Assembly (NCBI GenBank): GCA_031409875.1
Contig: JANNYB010000160.1
Location: 1 to 50,508 of the forward strand
Source: CALMEH01 sp031409875
Lineage (GTDB): Bacteria > Acidobacteriota > Blastocatellia > Pyrinomonadales > Pyrinomonadaceae
Direction of reading: 5' to 3'
DNA: 50,508 nt
A model generated the notes under the pieces. It was not told where the DNA came from. It made no database searches and worked only from the letters and a program-made list of their open reading frames with translations. Positions 41,195 through 49,600 of this stretch are shown here, one piece after another. The position numbers and the translations under genes were made by a program. How positions within the stretch are numbered: the stretch's first letter is position 1; each line of letters begins with the position of its first letter.

Positions 41195-42229
41195 TCAACC
41201 GCCGATAAAGCTCATTGAGCGCGATGCGGGTGCGAAGTTTTTTTGATTGATGTAATGTTGCGGTTCTTTTTGGAACACGACTTCGCGGATGAATTGGATA
41301 ATCTCTTTGCGGGTTGCGCCACTTCGCAGAATGTCGCGCAAATTGTGTTCTTTTGTCGAAAAAAGACAAGTGCGAATTTGTCCGTCAGCCGTCAAGCGAA
41401 TGCGCGAACACGCGCCGCAAAACATTTGCGTGACGGGTGCAATGATACCGATTTCACCTTTTGCGCCGTCGGCAAATTCGTATTTCCACGCCGTTTCCGA
41501 ACCGCGTGATTTTTCTTTTAGTCGGAGCGGAAAACGCGCATTTATCTGCGTGAAAATTTCCTTACCCGAAACGACTTGTTCGCGCCGCCATTCGTGCTGT
41601 GAATCGAGCGGCATATATTCGATAAACCGAATCGCCAAATCGTTTTCACGCGCAAACCTTGCAAAATCAACAACTTCCGTATCGTTCCAACCGCGAACGA
41701 CGACGGCATTTATTTTTACAGGTGTTAAATCTGCTTTTTGCGCCGCTTCGATAGCTTCCAAAACTTCTTCAAATTTATCAACGCCCGTAATCTTTTTGAA
41801 ATTTTCTTTGTTCAGCGAATCGAGCGAAATAGTTACGCGGTCGAGTCCGAGATTTTTTAGATTTTCGGCGCGATTTTTTAAAGTGTGTCCATTAGTCGTT
41901 AAAGCTAAATCGAGCAATTTGCGATTGCCTTCTTCGAGAATTTGGAATTTGGAATTTGGAATTTGGAATTTAAAGACAGCGAGTTTTTCAACCAAACTTT
42001 CAACATCTTTTCTAAGCAGCGGTTCGCCGCCCGTGAGCCGAATTTTTTCGATTCCCAAACCGACAAAAATCTCGCAAATTTCGGCGATTTCTTCAAACGT
42101 CAGAATAGTTTCCTTTCGCGCAAGCGGCGGTTCACCGTTCGGCAAACAATAAAAACAACGAAAATTACAACGGTCAGTCAAACTAACGCGCAAATCGCGG
42201 ATTATTCGGTTGTGAGAATCTTTCAGCAT
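41195..42229 (-). CDS. moaA: GTP 3',8-cyclase MoaA with repeat-derived insertion
   Basis: 344 residues. Radical SAM CX3CX2C at Cys21, Cys25, Cys28 (LTDRCNFRCFYC), RLTGGEPLLRKD, LTTNGHTL, VTISLDSL, RFIEYMPLD, and the C-terminal Fe-S set CGACSRIRLTADGQIRTCLF. The C-terminal end MSFIGG is the family's catalytic tail. It makes the first molybdopterin intermediate from GTP with MoaC. Between LVEKLA and DLALTTNG, where family members usually have only a few residues, lies a segment VFKFQIPNSKFQILEEG encoded by four TTTGGAA heptamers (41941-41968). The protein otherwise looks intact. No other moa genes are in the window. Confidence 0.93.
   Translation of the reverse strand: MLKDSHNRIIRDLRVSLTDRCNFRCFYCLPNGEPPLARKETILTFEEIAEICEIFVGLGIEKIRLTGGEPLLRKDVESLVEKLAVFKFQIPNSKFQILEEGNRKLLDLALTTNGHTLKNRAENLKNLGLDRVTISLDSLNKENFKKITGVDKFEEVLEAIEAAQKADLTPVKINAVVVRGWNDTEVVDFARFARENDLAIRFIEYMPLDSQHEWRREQVVSGKEIFTQINARFPLRLKEKSRGSETAWKYEFADGAKGEIGIIAPVTQMFCGACSRIRLTADGQIRTCLFSTKEHNLRDILRSGATRKEIIQFIREVVFQKEPQHYINQKNFAPASRSMSFIGG
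41941..41970. repeat. Heptamer array TTTGGAA inside moaA
   Basis: Four perfect tandem TTTGGAA copies plus a partial one, in frame-cycling register. Because 7 is not a multiple of 3, three heptamers give a seven-residue period (KFQIPNS). No inverted arm. Confidence 0.9.
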
Positions 42230-42244
42230 TGGTTTAATGATACA

Positions 42245-42428
42245 AGAAAGCGAGAAAGTGAGAAAGCGAGATGGGGAGAAAGCGAGAAAGTGAGAAAGTG
42301 AGAAAGTGAGAAAGTGAGATTGTTGAATGACTTTTCAGCTTTTCAGTTCTAATTTTTCTATTTTAGACGATAAAGCTGATAATTATTCAACTATCTCCCC
42401 ATCTCACTTTCTCACTTTCTCGCTTTCT
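42245..42428. repeat. Tandem-unit hairpin (GAGAAAGY octamers) between moaA and the SH3 gene
   Basis: Left arm 42245-42319 has about nine GAGAAAGY octamers. Right arm 42392-42428 pairs almost perfectly with 42245-42282, including the odd unit GATGGGGAG. The unit is the same as in era. It ends at the stop codon of the SH3 protein (42427-42429). Confidence 0.87.
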
Positions 42429-43794
42429 ACCGAAACCCGTCGGCAATTTTCTTCAATTGTCCGAGAGCTTTTTCCTTGTTTGAATCGGGCATTCGTGAAA
42501 GAATAACGCGGATTTCGGTGATTAGCGAATTAAATTCGGCGCGGTCGCTGACATCGCTCGGACCGTTGTAGATTTTCTTTTCGCTTGAATCGGCGGCAAT
42601 CGGTTCGAGAAAATTGATGATATTCGTTAAGGCTTCCGCCGAATATTTGCCGTTCGGATAATAATTCAAATATTCGCCGTCGGTCATCCGAATCAAGAAA
42701 ACATAGCAATTTACATAACCTTCGCATTCGCCCGGAAGCGAAGTTTTCGCGCCTTCCCAAGCGATTTGTTCGCCGGCAGGCGTGTTTGTGTATTTTGAAT
42801 GCAAATCCCAAAAAAGCGGTGCGCGAACATACCACGCGCCGACAGGTTCGCTATAAACGACGTTTTCATTTTGCGCTTTGAGAAAATCTTGATAAGTTTT
42901 TTCGTCTGTTTTATCGGTCGGAATCGCGTTGAGCGCGTAACGCAACGACATCAGACGTTTCAAACCGAATTCCGCCGCCGTGTTTGCGGTTTTGATTTCG
43001 GGCTGAATGCGCGTCAAAAAATCATACATTTCAACGGCTTCGGCAAACGTCGATTTTTCCGCTTTGTAATTTTTCGTGATGATTTGGCGATAGATTTCTT
43101 CGTTGCCGTTTTCATCGGAATTTGTCGCCAGAGTCGCCGCAATCCAACCGCTTTTTTGATTCGGAAGTTGGACGCGATACCAGCCGGATTTTTTCTCGAC
43201 AACCGAATAAGTCGAACCTAATTTGGCGCGTGTGATTTCCGAAGCAGTCGAACTTGCCGAACTGCGAACGGCAACCGACGGCGCATTTATCAAAACTTTT
43301 TGCAAAACGGTGTTGGTTTGCGTCGTTGTTGTTGTCGGAGATTTGGTAGTTGTCGGAGATTTGATAGTTGTCGGTTTCTTCGGCGTGGGCGTAGTTTTTG
43401 CCGTTGTCGTCGGCTTTTTCACGGTCGGTTTCGTGTTTTTATTCGGTGTCGGTGTCGCTTTTGCCGTAGTTTTTTTCGGTGTCGGTTTTGGTGTAGATTT
43501 CGCCGTAGTTTTTTTCGGCGTTGGTTTTGGTGTTGCCTTAGCAGTCGTTTTCTTTGGTGTCGGTTTCGGCGTAGCTTTGGCGTTGGTTTTCTTCGGAGTC
43601 GGTTTCGGTGTAGATTTTGCCGTTGATTTTTTCGGTGTTGGTGTCGCTTTTTTCTTCACGGGCGTTGAGGAAATTTCAAATTCATTTTCCGCGCTGACAC
43701 TTTGCGAATTGCCGAAAAATCCGAAGGACGCAAAGACAAAAACCGCTGTTAAAATAGCAATATTCCGATAATAATTTGTGTTTTGATACTTCAT
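42427..43794 (-). CDS. Exported SH3-domain protein with repeated Thr/Pro/Lys linker
   Basis: 455 residues. A hydrophobic segment at ~12-30 serves as signal peptide or anchor. Residues ~45-155 are a repetitive linker of about six TPKPTPKKTTAKA-type units, cell-wall-spanning in appearance. Next comes a bacterial SH3 domain (INAPSVAVRSSASSTASEI ... SGWYRVQLPNQKSGWI). The C-terminal ~230 residues are helical with GECEGYVNCYVFLIRMTDGEYLNYYPNG, not assigned to a family. SH3b domains bind peptidoglycan or proteins. The linker suggests the SH3 domain is held away from the membrane. The stop codon lies at the edge of a repeat hairpin. Confidence 0.72.
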   Translation of the reverse strand: MKYQNTNYYRNIAILTAVFVFASFGFFGNSQSVSAENEFEISSTPVKKKATPTPKKSTAKSTPKPTPKKTNAKATPKPTPKKTTAKATPKPTPKKTTAKSTPKPTPKKTTAKATPTPNKNTKPTVKKPTTTAKTTPTPKKPTTIKSPTTTKSPTTTTTQTNTVLQKVLINAPSVAVRSSASSTASEITRAKLGSTYSVVEKKSGWYRVQLPNQKSGWIAATLATNSDENGNEEIYRQIITKNYKAEKSTFAEAVEMYDFLTRIQPEIKTANTAAEFGLKRLMSLRYALNAIPTDKTDEKTYQDFLKAQNENVVYSEPVGAWYVRAPLFWDLHSKYTNTPAGEQIAWEGAKTSLPGECEGYVNCYVFLIRMTDGEYLNYYPNGKYSAEALTNIINFLEPIAADSSEKKIYNGPSDVSDRAEFNSLITEIRVILSRMPDSNKEKALGQLKKIADGFR

Positions 43795-43810
43795 AATTTT
43801 TCTTGCGAAT

Positions 43811-43877
43811 GTCAGAACGGGGAGCGGTAGCGACTCGCTAAAATTGCCGGCGAGTCGCTACCGCTCCCCGTTCTGAC
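43811..43877. repeat. Perfect 28-base REP-like palindrome, GCGGTAGCG core
   Basis: Arms 43811-43838 and 43850-43877 are perfectly complementary with an 11-base loop. Sequence core AACGGGGAGCGGTAGCGA. It encodes the last residues (CQNGER) and the TAG stop codon of queG. Confidence 0.88.
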
Positions 43878-44814
43878 ACGCTTTTCGAGAATTTTCGAGC
43901 AAAGCGGCAGCGTTTCTTTGCAAACCGCCGAGTTTTGTGCGCTTCATTGCACTGCGCCGAAATTTTTCGGCGTAGCGTTCGGGCGAAAGATTTAATATTT
44001 CCTGCAAATCTGCGGAAACATTGTTTTCGCGCGGCTGAAATCTCGTTTCTTCAGTCGGTTTTTCAAAACGATTCCAAGGGCAAACGTCTTGGCAAATATC
44101 ACAGCCGTAAAGCCAGCCGTGCAGATTTTCTTTGATTTCAGGTGAAAACTCGGGAGAGCGCAGTTCGATAGTAGAATAAGACAAACACGCCCGCGAATCA
44201 ACTACAAACGGCGCAACAATCGCCTGTGTCGGACACGCATCGAGACAAGCCGTGCAAGTTCCGCAATGATTTTCAACTGTTTCCGTGTCATATTCAAGTT
44301 CCAAATTAAGCAAAATTTCGCCGAGAAAAACCCACGAGCCAAACTCTTTCGTAATCAAATTTGAATGTTTCCCGATCCAACCCAAACCGGCGCGAACTGC
44401 CCACGCCTTGTCCATTACGGGAACAGTATCAACACATATTTTGCCTTCTGCATTTTCGTCTAAAGTCTTGATAAAACTAAGCAATTCGCGCAATTTTTCT
44501 TTAACGACATCGTGATAATCATCGCCCCAAGCATAGCGTGAAACTTTGCCTTTTGATGAATTTTCTTCGTGTTCGTGCGGCGTAAAATAATTCAAAGCGA
44601 CGACGACGATTGATTTTGCATCTTCAAAAATCAAATTCGGATTCGCACGTTTTTCAGGTTCGCGTTCCATCCATTTCATCTCACCGTGAAAATCGTTTGC
44701 GAGCCATTTTTTTAGATTGTCGCTTTCGCCCGTCAAAACTTCGGCGCGGGCAATCCCGATTTTGTGAAAGCCGATTTCGTGCGCTTTGCATTTGATTTTT
44801 TCGGTAAAGGTCAT
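43858..44814 (-). CDS. queG: Epoxyqueuosine reductase QueG
   Basis: 318 residues. N-terminal cobalamin-binding region with HEIGFHKIGIARAE and MKWMEREPEKRANP, active-site DTVPVMDKAWAVRAGLGWIGK, and two 4Fe-4S binding motifs CGTCTACLDACPT and GCDICQDVCPWN, all diagnostic for QueG, which makes queuosine from epoxyqueuosine in the tRNA wobble position. The protein ends shortly after LENSRKACQNGER; the final residues and stop codon are supplied by a REP-like palindrome, so the original C-terminus may have been lost or altered. Family members lacking the C-terminal HEAT domain are common. No Shine-Dalgarno seen. Confidence 0.93.
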   Translation of the reverse strand: MTFTEKIKCKAHEIGFHKIGIARAEVLTGESDNLKKWLANDFHGEMKWMEREPEKRANPNLIFEDAKSIVVVALNYFTPHEHEENSSKGKVSRYAWGDDYHDVVKEKLRELLSFIKTLDENAEGKICVDTVPVMDKAWAVRAGLGWIGKHSNLITKEFGSWVFLGEILLNLELEYDTETVENHCGTCTACLDACPTQAIVAPFVVDSRACLSYSTIELRSPEFSPEIKENLHGWLYGCDICQDVCPWNRFEKPTEETRFQPRENNVSADLQEILNLSPERYAEKFRRSAMKRTKLGGLQRNAAALLENSRKACQNGER

Positions 44815-44886
44815 AGAAAAAAGATTATCATATAAATATCGGTTGAGAACTTATTCAAACCGGAAAGGTTTGAACAGAATCATAAA

Positions 44887-44980
44887 TTATCAGCTATCAG
44901 TTATTCGTTATCAGTTATTCCGAAAAGAAAAACGATTTTCTTTTCGGAATAACTGATAACGAATAACTGATAGCTGATAA
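44887..44980. repeat. Perfect 45-base inverted repeat with 4-base loop
   Basis: Arms 44887-44931 and 44936-44980 are identical reverse complements over all 45 bases. Each arm is built of TTATCAG/TTATTCG-type heptamers plus CGAAAAGAAAA at the centre. It lies between the divergent queG and monooxygenase genes, 72 bases before queG's start. Confidence 0.92.
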
Positions 44981-45000
44981 CCGAAACCAAACGAACAAGT

Positions 45001-45030
45001 CTCGACAAGTCGCTACCGCTTCTTGTTCTA
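45001..45030. repeat. Single REP-like unit, GCGGTAGCG core
   Basis: On the minus strand reads AGAACAAGAAGCGGTAGCGA, closely matching the arms at 43811 and 31788, but without an inverted partner. Confidence 0.65.
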
Positions 45031-45059
45031 ATTTTATTTGCTTGATAAATTTTACAGAT

Positions 45060-46487
45060 ATGGAACATTTTGACGTATTGATTGTAGGCGCGGGACTTTC
45101 GGGAATTGGCGCGGCGGCGCGTTTGAAGATGGAATGTCCAAACAAAACTTTTGCGATTTTTGAAGGTCGTGCGGCGATGGGCGGAACTTGGGATTTATTT
45201 CGTTATCCCGGCATTCGTTCGGATTCGGATATGTTCACGCTCGGTTATCGTTTTCGCCCGTGGAGCGATCCGAAAGCGATTGCCGATGGTCCGGCGATTT
45301 TGAAATATATCCGCGAAACTTCCGAAGAATTCGGACTCGATGAAAAAATTCGCTACGACACGCGCGTTAAAAAAGCGTCTTGGTCAACCGATGAAGCGCG
45401 GTGGACGATTGAAACGGAAAACTCGGACGCGAAAATCACTTGTAATTTTCTTTATCTCTGCACAGGTTATTACGATTACGAAAACGGTTACACGCCCAAC
45501 TTTGCCGGAATGAATCGCTTTCGAGGGCAAATCGTTCATCCGCAAAAATGGACGGAAAATATTGATTATACAAACAAACAGGTCGTCGTTATCGGCAGCG
45601 GCGCAACGGCTGTAACGCTCGTCCCCGCGATGGCGGAACAAGCCGCGCACGTTACGATGCTTCAGCGTTCGCCGACGTATATCGTTTCGCGTCCGGCAAA
45701 AGATTCGATTGCAAACTTCCTTCGCGCCGCGCTTCCGTCAAAAGCGGCTTACACAATTTCACGTTGGAAAAATGTGCTTTTGGGAATATTTTTTTATAAG
45801 TTGGCGCGAAAACGTCCGTCGGTAATGAAAAAATTGATTGCCAAAGGCGTGAAAAAAGAATTGGGCGAAGACGCGCTCAAACATTTTACGCCGAATTATA
45901 ATCCTTGGGATCAACGCTTGTGCCTCGTGCCGGATTCCGATCTTTTCAAATCAATAAAAAGCGGCAAGGCGGAAATCGTAACCGACCACATCGAAAATTT
46001 CACGGAAACCGGACTTAAATTGAAATCCGGCGAACATCTGGACGCGGACATAATCGTTACAGCAACCGGATTGGTTTTGAAATTGATGGCTGGTTTGGAT
46101 TTATTTGTGGACGGCGAAAAAGTCGAGATGTCGAAAACGCTGGCTTACAAAGGAATGATGTTTAGCGGTGTGCCAAATGCCGTGTCTGCCTTCGGTTACA
46201 CGAATGCTTCGTGGACTTTGAAATGCGATTTGACCGCCGAATATGTTTGCCGTCTGTTGAAATTTATGGACAAAAAAAACTATAAAATCGCCGTGCCGCG
46301 ACTCAAAGATGCGTCAATCGAAGCCGAGCCTGTTTTGGATTTTAATTCCGGCTACGTTCTGCGGGCATTAGACGATTTGCCGCGTCAAGGTTCAAAAACG
46401 CCGTGGCGTGTTCATCAAAATTATGTCGCAGATCTTTCAGCGATGCGTTACGGCAAGCTCGATGACGGAACGATGGAATTTAAATAA
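45060..46487 (+). CDS. FAD/NADPH-dependent monooxygenase, Baeyer-Villiger type
   Basis: 475 residues from ATG 45060. FAD-binding VGAGLSGIGAAARL at residues 9-22, GGTWDLFRYPGIRSDSDMF (flavin monooxygenase block), the exact BVMO fingerprint F-x-G-x3-H-x3-W as FRGQIVHPQKW at 154-164, a second dinucleotide site VIGSGATAVTL at 178-188, and ATGL near the C-terminal flavin motif. Such enzymes oxidise ketones to esters or lactones, or N/S atoms. The 45042 TTG start adds six residues and is not preferred. No pathway partner is visible. The stop is followed immediately by a palindromic repeat. Confidence 0.87.
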   Translation: MEHFDVLIVGAGLSGIGAAARLKMECPNKTFAIFEGRAAMGGTWDLFRYPGIRSDSDMFTLGYRFRPWSDPKAIADGPAILKYIRETSEEFGLDEKIRYDTRVKKASWSTDEARWTIETENSDAKITCNFLYLCTGYYDYENGYTPNFAGMNRFRGQIVHPQKWTENIDYTNKQVVVIGSGATAVTLVPAMAEQAAHVTMLQRSPTYIVSRPAKDSIANFLRAALPSKAAYTISRWKNVLLGIFFYKLARKRPSVMKKLIAKGVKKELGEDALKHFTPNYNPWDQRLCLVPDSDLFKSIKSGKAEIVTDHIENFTETGLKLKSGEHLDADIIVTATGLVLKLMAGLDLFVDGEKVEMSKTLAYKGMMFSGVPNAVSAFGYTNASWTLKCDLTAEYVCRLLKFMDKKNYKIAVPRLKDASIEAEPVLDFNSGYVLRALDDLPRQGSKTPWRVHQNYVADLSAMRYGKLDDGTMEFK

Positions 46488-46590
46488 ACTTGTCAGAACC
46501 GCCTGCGGTAGCGGGCTGGTTTAAGTTTGAACATCAGCCTTTTGATAATAACGATAAACCGCCCGCTACCGCAGGCGGTTCTGACAAGTT
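46487..46590. repeat. REP-like inverted repeat, GCGGTAGCG core, after monooxygenase
   Basis: Arms 46487-46522 and 46556-46590 are complementary except for one inserted base. Core ACCGCCTGCGGTAGCGGGC. It begins at the last base of the upstream stop codon. Confidence 0.87.
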
Positions 46591-46593
46591 CGC

Positions 46594-46630
46594 AAAAAAA
46601 AAGGGCAGACCGAAGCCTGCCCTTTTTTTA
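46594..46630. terminator. Bidirectional terminator between convergent genes
   Basis: Stem AAAAAAAGGGCAG/CTGCCCTTTTTTT at 46596-46608 and 46617-46629 with an 8-base loop; it has an A-run on the left and a T-run on the right, so it could stop the monooxygenase (+) and the receptor (-) transcripts. Confidence 0.85.
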
Positions 46631-46644
46631 ATTAAATTTCAAAC

Positions 46645-49600
46645 TTAGAAATTAAGTCTGAAACCGAATTGTAATTGACGTTGGTCGTAAGCAGCGGTCG
46701 AACGGCTGAAATAACTGCCTTTGGAGCGTTCGTTACGCAGATTTACGTCCGTAAAGAACGGCGACGCGCTGGCTTCGTTGAAACGATTGAAAAGGTTGAA
46801 ACCTTCTGCAATCAATTCGAGTCGCACTCTTTCACCGAAACGGATTTGACGCGCAATACGCATATCGAGCGAAGCGTAGCCGGCGAGAATTCCGCGGTTG
46901 CGCCCTAAAGCTCCAACCGAAAAACGTCCGTTTGTAATCAATCCCGTCGAACATCCGACCGACCCCGGAACGCAGAGCGAACCGTCAGCATTAACACTCG
47001 GTCTGTCAGTTTGCGATGATTGGTCGTTGTTCGCATCAACATTGGTGATGATATTGAACGGACGACCCGACGAAATTTCCAGAATCGGAGCAATCGAGAA
47101 ATCCGAAAAGAATTTCTGCAAACCGCTTCCATTGCGCCACGAAACCGGCGATGACATCACGCCGCTGAAAACGAAACGATGACGTTGGTCAAATAACGAA
47201 TCCGCTTTTTCGGCGCGGAAATTGTTGACATCTTGCGGAACCAACAACGTCTGCAAATCCGATGAATCGTCAATCGAATGCGACCAAGTGTAGCTTGCCA
47301 AGAATGTAAAATTATTGGCATACCGACGTTTTAATTCGATGTTCAATGCGTTGTAGTTTGAATTACCATCCGAAACCTGAGCATTGACCGCACCGAACGG
47401 CGAAAGCACGCCCGGCGTTCTCAAACTTCCGGCGATTTGCGAATCGAGAACCGCTTTTGAAACTAGACCGCCCGAAAGAGCCGCCGCCAAAAAGTAGTTC
47501 GGGGCATTCGGACGGAAAAAGTTAGCGATTGCCGGAGCCACGACGCGACCGCCCGGACATTGGGCAACCATTCCCGGAATGACTACTGCACAGCCGACAC
47601 CTGCCGGAGTTCCGGGCGCGGTTGTCGGAATCGAAAAGGCAACTGCCGCTTGTGTTGAAGTCGGAAGCGCACCGCCGAAAAAGCGTTGGAAATTCTGAAT
47701 TTGCAAAGCGGTATTCGGCGAATTCAAATCTGTCGGACGCGGAAGATGATGCGCTCCGACGAAAATGTATCCGACGGAAATCGCCATATCTTTGGTTATT
47801 TGACGTTCAAACGTCAGATTCGCTTGCGTTGCCGAAGCATATTCAAAATTTTGTGAAATCGGAAGCACAAATGGCAAAACCGCCCCGAAACCGGTAAAGG
47901 TCTGGTCGTTAAAGCGTTGTCTGCCGAATTGATATTGCGCCGAAGCCGCAACTCCGGGCGTAATCGTTGCGCCGCAGATTGCCGGAAGCGATCCTTGAAC
48001 ACCGCAAACCGTGCCTTGAAACACTTGCGAAGCGTTAAAAAGCGAAGTCGGCGCAGGACTTCCTGCCGTCAAAACCGATTGCTGTTGTTGTGCGGCATCA
48101 GCGATGTCCGAGTTGAACGCAATCGCCAGAAGCGGGTGATCGTAGAAAAATCCGAGTGCGCCGCGAACAACCGTTTTACCGTCGCCGAAAACGTCGAAGG
48201 CAAAACCGAAACGCGGTGCAAAGTTATTGTAATCACGCGGAATTCCCTGTTGAACGCCGAGTGCATTTTGCGCGTTCAAGATGTCGTTTGACGAAAGTGT
48301 AATTCCGGTCAGCGGATCGCGGAAGGCAACCGGCGCGATGGTTTCCGTAAATTCAACGTCATAGCGCAAGCCGTAATTGAAGGTTAATCTTTTCGTCAAC
48401 TTAAACGTATCTTGAGCGAAAAGCGCAAACGGTCTGTTTCTGATTTCGCTGATCGGATTGCCGAAACCTTGAATAAAGATTGAAGGCAAACCGAGTCCGT
48501 AAGATTGAACCGGCGTAAAATCGGGTAATCCGGCAAATGCCGCGTTAAGATTGGTCGGAGCGGTCGGACCGAAATTGAAAAGTCCGGCAAAGTTTAATTC
48601 AAAACGTGCCGAAGGAATTTCAACCCAGTTCATATCTGCGCCGAATTTAAAGGTATGGTCGCCCACAACATACGTCAAATTATCGGCAACTTGAAAGCGA
48701 TTTTCCGTGCGACGGACAGGCGAGAAAAGTTCGCGCCCGATAAACGCCGTGCCGGAAATGTTAAACGAAACCGCATCGCCGTTTTGCGAACGGAAGGTCG
48801 TGATGCGTTTGGCGAATTGGAAACGGAAATCATTAACTAAATTCGTGCCGCCCGTCGTGGTTAAATTCAGCGTGAACGAACCGTCTTTAATGGTCGTAAT
48901 ACCCGTGCGCGAAAAATCGTTTTGTCCCAAAGATTGGTTTTGCGATTCGACTTGGATACCTGTTAAATTGCTCGTGTTGTAGCTGAAACGCAAGTTTAAT
49001 TGATTTCTCTCGTTGATATTGTGGTCGGTGCGGAACGAAAAATAATTCGTTCTGTCCGTTACGGGGAAAACTCTCTGCAAACCGTTGAGCGCACGAAACG
49101 CAATCAGGTCTCCGCCGGCGTTAGTTGTGCCAAACGGAACAGGTGCGCCCGACAATAAAAACCGCGGACCAATCGTTCCCGGCGCAATCGGCGAAATTGC
49201 CGGACAGACACTGCCGTCATTAGGGCTGGAAAGCGGATTGATTCCGGTCAAAGCGGTTTGTCCGCCGCTCGAAGCGAAAAATGCGTAAGCCCGCGCCGCG
49301 CAGATGTTTGCCGCGACACCGCTGCCGACAAGCGTGTTAATTGCGGCGGCTTGTTGCGGTGTCAAATTATTAAAAGTTCTGCCAATCGGATTAATGCCCG
49401 CAATCACCGGAATCGTTGCCGAAGATGTCAGGTTTCCGGTAACATCGCTCGTAAAAAATCCCGATTCATTACGTTGACGGCGTTCAAACGAAGCAAAGAA
49501 AAAGTTTCGGTCTTTGCCGTTAGTGGCAACAGGTCCGCCTTCGCCGAAGTTCAAAAACGGCAAAGGTCCGCCGAGCGTTCCGCCGAATTGTGTTCTGGTG

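Noticed and set aside
43223..43771. 182-codon plus-strand ORF, valine- and glycine-rich
   Set aside because: It is the antisense shadow of the Thr/Pro/Lys linker of the SH3 protein; its composition only mirrors those codons.
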